From assembly GCA_964472565.1 (NCBI GenBank), contig CAYYNB010000002.1, positions 1 to 64,000 of the forward strand: 64,000 bases of DNA, given 5' to 3'. The notes beneath the pieces were generated by a model that was not told the origin of the DNA, made no database searches, and saw only the letters and a program-made list of their open reading frames with translations. The stretch is from DATAMF01 sp964472565. GTDB taxonomy: Bacteria; Chloroflexota; Anaerolineae; Aggregatilineales; Aggregatilineaceae. The stretch's first letter is position 1. Each line of letters starts with the position of its first letter. This document shows positions 60,632 to 64,000 of this stretch, piece after piece. The position numbers were made by a program, and so were the translations under genes.

Positions 60632-61409
60632 TAATGTCCTGCTTCTGCGCGTTTTTATCAGCTATTCGCGCCAGGATAAATTGTTTGTTGACGCGATGTA
60701 TGCCAACCTCGCCGCCTGTGGCGCGACGCCTCACCCCGGTTTGTCCCTGACCCACATCTGGTACGATCAACGCTCCATCCCTCCCGGCCAGGAATGGGAA
60801 AAAGTGCTGACCGAGGGCTTGCGGTCAACCGATCTCGTGCTTCTGTTCGTATCCCCCGACTCGATGACCTCAACCTATGTCCAGCAGGAAATTGCGCTGG
60901 CCCGCCAGCATGACAAACCCGTTCTCCCGGTACTCTATCGCCCGGTCGAAGACCATCTGTCAGCCTTGAGCGACCAGGCGCGCGAGTTTTATACCGCTAT
61001 CCGCCGCATCCAATGGATCAGTCTGGATGGCATCGCGGCCCCCTACACCGTCCATCCTCAGCTTCAACGGCTGGAATCCACGCTGGAAGAGGCGTGGCGC
61101 TCAAAAGTAGATCAGTTCCTCGCGAGCGCACATGATGTAAAAATCGAACGGAGTTTAATTTGTGCGCTCTATAAAACCGATCATCCGTGGGCGGTGCGCT
61201 TCCTCGATCAGCACCTGGAAATGCTCATGCGCCAGTCCCCACCCAACGAACGCCGCGCCCAGTATTTCGCTCACGCCCTGGCCTGCATCCGGGCGGAAAA
61301 TGGTCCTGCGGTCTGGAATGCGCGTATCAACTGGTGGCGGGCTGAAATTCCACCAGTCCACACCCAATTACTTGAATATGCAGTGCGCAGCCCTACTCCA
61401 CCCTGTTAA
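60609..61409 (+). CDS. TIR-domain protein
   Basis: 266 residues. A TIR domain (about 12-145) opens FISYSRQD (16-23), has the box WYDQRSIPPGQEW, and keeps Glu94 in TYVQQEIALA, the residue that catalyses NAD cleavage in enzymatic TIRs. The remaining 120 residues form helical repeats with Trp and Arg motifs (RQSPPNERRAQYFAHAL) and match nothing I recognise. It starts inside the HemN-like gene. As a self-contained TIR it may be an NADase effector or an adaptor; the linkage to radical SAM genes is unusual. Confidence 0.82.
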   Translation: MTLPQLPDNVLLLRVFISYSRQDKLFVDAMYANLAACGATPHPGLSLTHIWYDQRSIPPGQEWEKVLTEGLRSTDLVLLFVSPDSMTSTYVQQEIALARQHDKPVLPVLYRPVEDHLSALSDQAREFYTAIRRIQWISLDGIAAPYTVHPQLQRLESTLEEAWRSKVDQFLASAHDVKIERSLICALYKTDHPWAVRFLDQHLEMLMRQSPPNERRAQYFAHALACIRAENGPAVWNARINWWRAEIPPVHTQLLEYAVRSPTPPC

Positions 61410-61486
61410 TGACACTTTACCCATCGTTTGCTATTCTATTATTTTCTTAAACATTATGAAGTTAATATACCAGTGCAATATTATGC

Positions 61487-61527
61487 TATACTGAAAATTA
61501 CGTAGGCCATCCCAGAAAATAGGGATG
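61487..61527 (+). promoter_or_regulatory. Promoter and leader hairpin of the Tiki-like gene
   Basis: TATACT at 61487-61492 serves as a -10; the -35 is weak. The transcript would begin near 61499 and immediately form CATCCC/GGGATG (61508-61513 with 61522-61527, eight-base loop). A strong GAGGGGG ribosome site follows at 61541-61547. The 61410-61555 gap has no small gene. Confidence 0.5.
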
Positions 61528-61555
61528 CAGCCTTATTAAAGAGGGGGAATAACCG

Positions 61556-63160
61556 ATGAAAACCGGGCACAGGTTTTTGATCGTTGTATTGATTCTTGCA
61601 CTGGCAGGTTGGTCGAGACCGGCCAGCGCACAGCGTAGCTATGACTACGATGCCATCACGGCGGGTGTGGGCCGCTATGATTTTCTTACCCCGAATACCG
61701 CTGAGCCGCGCGTCTTTTTAGTCCAGGAAAATCACCTCTATGTCAGTGGGCAAATCGAAAGCGCCGTGATGATTCACCGACTGGTCCGTGATTATGACCT
61801 GACTCTCGTTGGTGCCGAAGGTGCTTTTCCAGGCACACCCTTTGACACAACTTGGTTTAATGCGGGCCTGACTCCCAGTCAGGTACGCAACCAGGCCGTC
61901 GAGCTGTTAGGCGAAGGTGAAATTAGCCAGGCGGAACTGGCGGCAATTGTGTATCCAGATTATGCCGGTGTCACGATCGCCGGCGACTTTAGCGTGTTCG
62001 GCATTGACGACGAATCATACTACGCGGCGTCCGAACTGGCGGATGAAGCGGTAGGTGAGTTCGATGTTGCCATGCTCTACACCGCGATTGCCCTGCTCGA
62101 TACGACGGGGAAGGAGCAAATCCTTGCGCTTTTCGACCGGATGCCCGAAGAGGAAGGCCCGGCGCTTGATGCTTGGCGCGAAGAACTGTTAACCCTGGTT
62201 TATGCCAACCATCCCGATCAGGCCATCCGCGACTGGTACGCTTCGACGATTCCTGAACTGGCCCCCTGCATGTCGTTGGGTGTAATAGATGAAATCGCCT
62301 ATATGGATGTTGGGCTGCAAATCATCCAATCGCACCAAACCACCACCGAGAGCAGTTGGGGCATTTCCTTAGCCGAGATGATCGATCATGCTGAGGCCCA
62401 GCGTGAATTTTATGTCAATGCGCACGAGCGCGAGATCACAATGATCTACGAAATTGAGGGCTGGCTGGCCGATCATCCCGATCAGATTCTTCTGTCGGTA
62501 ATCGGCGCGGCTCACACGGGCTGGATGGAGCAAACCCTCGAAGCGGACGGCTACAGCACAGTGGTGTTATCATCCGAAAGCCTGTGCGATCCGGGCATCG
62601 CAGTCGGCCTCAGCGATCAGGCCTATATCAATAAAACGCAGAGCCAAAGCGTGGATACATTCAGCGGCCTCGGCGGATTGCTCAGCGGTACCGCCGCCAT
62701 CACGGGTATCAAACCGGGGAACGTGCTTGAACAGCCCTGGTTCCAGGCCGACTCCGAAAGCCGCAAAGCAGCCCTGCTTGCCACCGAGGGCTTGCGCGCT
62801 AATCCCAACGCCACCTTGCAGGACATTTTTTCGGGTGTGCCCTTCATTCCCGGCATATCTGTTGATCTGAACTCGTGGGTGCCGGTGAGTCCGGGGCGCG
62901 GCGTCTTTAGTATCAACATCAACATCACCGGTATCCCCATTGACACGATCCATGTGGGAGTCTTGACCGACTTTAACCAATCAGAGCCGGACGATCTTGA
63001 TCTTGAAACCCTGTTGCTGCGTGAACTTGACCAACTGCGTGACCGTAACGAGCCGCAGCACACGGATCCCACCACGAATTTAACCGAGGTTGCGCCGAAT
63101 GTCAGCGCCGTGTTCGGTTCTGACCGCAACGCCGTAATCAACACCGTCACCAACAGTTAG
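61556..63160 (+). CDS. Secreted Tiki/EreA/ChaN-like protein
   Basis: 534 residues. A signal peptide (cleaved near ASAQ, residue 24) precedes a domain of the Tiki/TraB/EreA/ChaN superfamily: VFLVQENHLYVSGQIESAVMI with His, VGAEGAFP with Glu, a middle helical part, and SVIGAAHTGWMEQTL with His. This superfamily includes erythromycin esterases, heme-binding ChaN and metal-dependent proteases. The C-terminal 150 residues carry a beta-rich part ending in an Asn/Thr/Ser-rich tail. It follows the TIR gene with its own promoter and is followed 89 bp later by a radical SAM gene, which could modify it. Confidence 0.65.
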   Translation: MKTGHRFLIVVLILALAGWSRPASAQRSYDYDAITAGVGRYDFLTPNTAEPRVFLVQENHLYVSGQIESAVMIHRLVRDYDLTLVGAEGAFPGTPFDTTWFNAGLTPSQVRNQAVELLGEGEISQAELAAIVYPDYAGVTIAGDFSVFGIDDESYYAASELADEAVGEFDVAMLYTAIALLDTTGKEQILALFDRMPEEEGPALDAWREELLTLVYANHPDQAIRDWYASTIPELAPCMSLGVIDEIAYMDVGLQIIQSHQTTTESSWGISLAEMIDHAEAQREFYVNAHEREITMIYEIEGWLADHPDQILLSVIGAAHTGWMEQTLEADGYSTVVLSSESLCDPGIAVGLSDQAYINKTQSQSVDTFSGLGGLLSGTAAITGIKPGNVLEQPWFQADSESRKAALLATEGLRANPNATLQDIFSGVPFIPGISVDLNSWVPVSPGRGVFSININITGIPIDTIHVGVLTDFNQSEPDDLDLETLLLRELDQLRDRNEPQHTDPTTNLTEVAPNVSAVFGSDRNAVINTVTNS

Positions 63161-63249
63161 GCCATCCCAATCCCATCCCCAGGACGGGCAACCAACCGAG
63201 AAATAAACCCCATCCGTAGGGGTGAAAGATTTGGTGTAGGACATGTTTT

Positions 63250-64000
63250 ATGGATGACATCTTCGCCGTTCCCATTGTAGACAAATTGTTGCTGTATGCA
63301 CCCTTACACAACCTCACCGCCCTGGTTAACCGGAGCGCACTGTCTCATATCCAGCGCAATCAGACCAGCCCTCTGTTGCAGCCGCTGATTGATCGGCTGC
63401 GCACACCGGCAAAAACACCCCCTGCCGCGCGAACTGGCCCCTTGGATAATCCGTTGTTTTTGGGCATTATCCCCACCCGCCGTTGTAACATGGCCTGTCG
63501 CTACTGCGATTTCGCCGCCCCGAAACAGACTGGCCCCGTGATGGATTTAAACTTGGCACGCCGGGCGGTGAATGCCTATTTCGATCTGCTGGCAAACGCG
63601 GGGCAAACGCGCGGAGAAGTCCATTTTTTCGGTGGGGAGCCGTTCTGCGCCGAGTCGGTAGTTCATTTTGTGGTGGAATACGCGGCTTATGTGGCCGCTG
63701 AACGGGGAATCGAGGTCCGTTTTGAAGCCACGTCCAACGGCCTTTATAACGCGTCGCGCTGCCAGTGGATTGCCGATCATTTTGATACCCTGGTGCTGTC
63801 CCTCGATGGTCCGGCGGATATTCAGAACGCCCATCGTCCGGCGGCGAACGGGCGTGCCAGTTCCGAGCTTGTGACCCGCAGCGCCGCGATCTTCTCTTCC
63901 GCGCCACTCGAACTGGTCATTCGGGCCTGTATCACGCACGACACCGTGCGCCGGATGCCCGAAATAGCCGGATGGATCGCGCGTAATTTTCTCCCGGCTT
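63250..64000 (+). CDS. Radical SAM protein, N-terminal part (runs off window)
   Basis: 250 residues visible, open to the end of the window. The radical SAM cysteines C79, C83 and C86 lie in PTRRCNMACRYCDF, with FFGGEPF as the SAM-binding strand and LVLSLDGPADIQNAHRP as in SPASM maturases. The layout resembles the radical SAM protein at 57994 and shares its xDGPxDIQ block, so the two may be paralogues. GTAGGA lies 9 bp before the ATG. It is not the sulfatase maturase of any sulfatase in this window. Confidence 0.85.
   Translation, partial: MDDIFAVPIVDKLLLYAPLHNLTALVNRSALSHIQRNQTSPLLQPLIDRLRTPAKTPPAARTGPLDNPLFLGIIPTRRCNMACRYCDFAAPKQTGPVMDLNLARRAVNAYFDLLANAGQTRGEVHFFGGEPFCAESVVHFVVEYAAYVAAERGIEVRFEATSNGLYNASRCQWIADHFDTLVLSLDGPADIQNAHRPAANGRASSELVTRSAAIFSSAPLELVIRACITHDTVRRMPEIAGWIARNFLPA

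Noticed and set aside
61410..61555. Precursor peptide gene for the radical SAM proteins
   Set aside because: Only a 12-codon frame without a ribosome site exists in this gap, and the 63161-63249 gap has none either; no RiPP precursor can be supported.
1..64000. tRNA, rRNA, CRISPR array, IS element or prophage
   Set aside because: No clover-leaf-like strings, regularly spaced repeats, transposase or phage genes were seen anywhere; the only repeats are short palindromes and the 13-bp pair.

Overview
The window looks like one draft scaffold from a plant-biomass-degrading bacterium, most likely a Chloroflexota of the Anaerolineae or a related lineage. This placement is an inference. It rests on the density of sugar ABC transporters and glycoside hydrolases, tandem GH4 genes, an RNHCP-domain protein, many stand-alone receivers and hybrid kinases, a secreted WD40 propeller, and a leaderless gene. 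No rRNA, tRNA, CRISPR array, transposase or phage gene was found. One 10-N assembly gap (32605-32614) interrupts a GH51 gene. The gap is flanked by a 17-bp duplication, so it is almost certainly a scaffolding artefact.

Region 1 (1-10.4 kb), sugar uptake and signalling. The end of a sugar-binding protein gene is followed by an RbsA/XylG-type ATPase, an RbsC/XylH-type permease, and an unusual fusion of a degenerate ABC ATPase with a GAF-histidine kinase. Facing it is a five-gene signalling operon: orphan ABC_sub_bind-type binding protein, Cache-HAMP kinase, two single-domain receivers and a STAS-like protein.

Region 2 (10.4-19 kb), hemicellulose and mixed functions. It holds GH43 and GH10 enzymes without signal peptides, an SDR, an APH(6)-like kinase that appears leaderless and sits between two 13-bp direct repeats, a tiny zinc-ribbon protein, a methyltransferase and a UvrA paralogue. 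Region 3 (19-29.6 kb) is a beta-glucan locus: ROK repressor behind a clear promoter/operator, two GH4 enzymes, a BadF-type sugar kinase, a binding protein with two permeases, and a secreted GH9 cellulase.

Region 4 (29.8-43.6 kb), housekeeping and potassium. It contains RNHCP and rsgA behind a leader with two tandem terminators, the split GH51 arabinofuranosidase, and carAB. A potassium module follows: kdpE, a KimA-like transporter, kdpD and a small membrane protein. Two promoters in this module carry the same four-half-site array (TCAAR spaced 11-21-11 bp, 12 bp from the -10), which is the best regulatory discovery in the window.

Region 5 (43.7-50.1 kb): a TetR regulator with twin 15-bp operators controls an aldolase, aminotransferase, FGGY kinase and MFS operon that may be an undescribed amino-polyol or amino-sugar pathway. 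Region 6 (50.1-55.7 kb), reading leftward, carries a glycyl radical activase, a trans-4-hydroxyproline dehydratase (HypD), an Xaa-Pro peptidase and a secreted WD40 protein. Together these suggest use of collagen-like peptides. Region 7 (55.7-64 kb) is a tightly overlapping chain: GT-C-like membrane protein, U32-like Fe-S protein, SPASM radical SAM, HemN-like radical SAM and TIR protein. A secreted Tiki/EreA-like protein and a second radical SAM gene, cut by the window edge, follow. This chain is the strongest candidate for an undescribed system.
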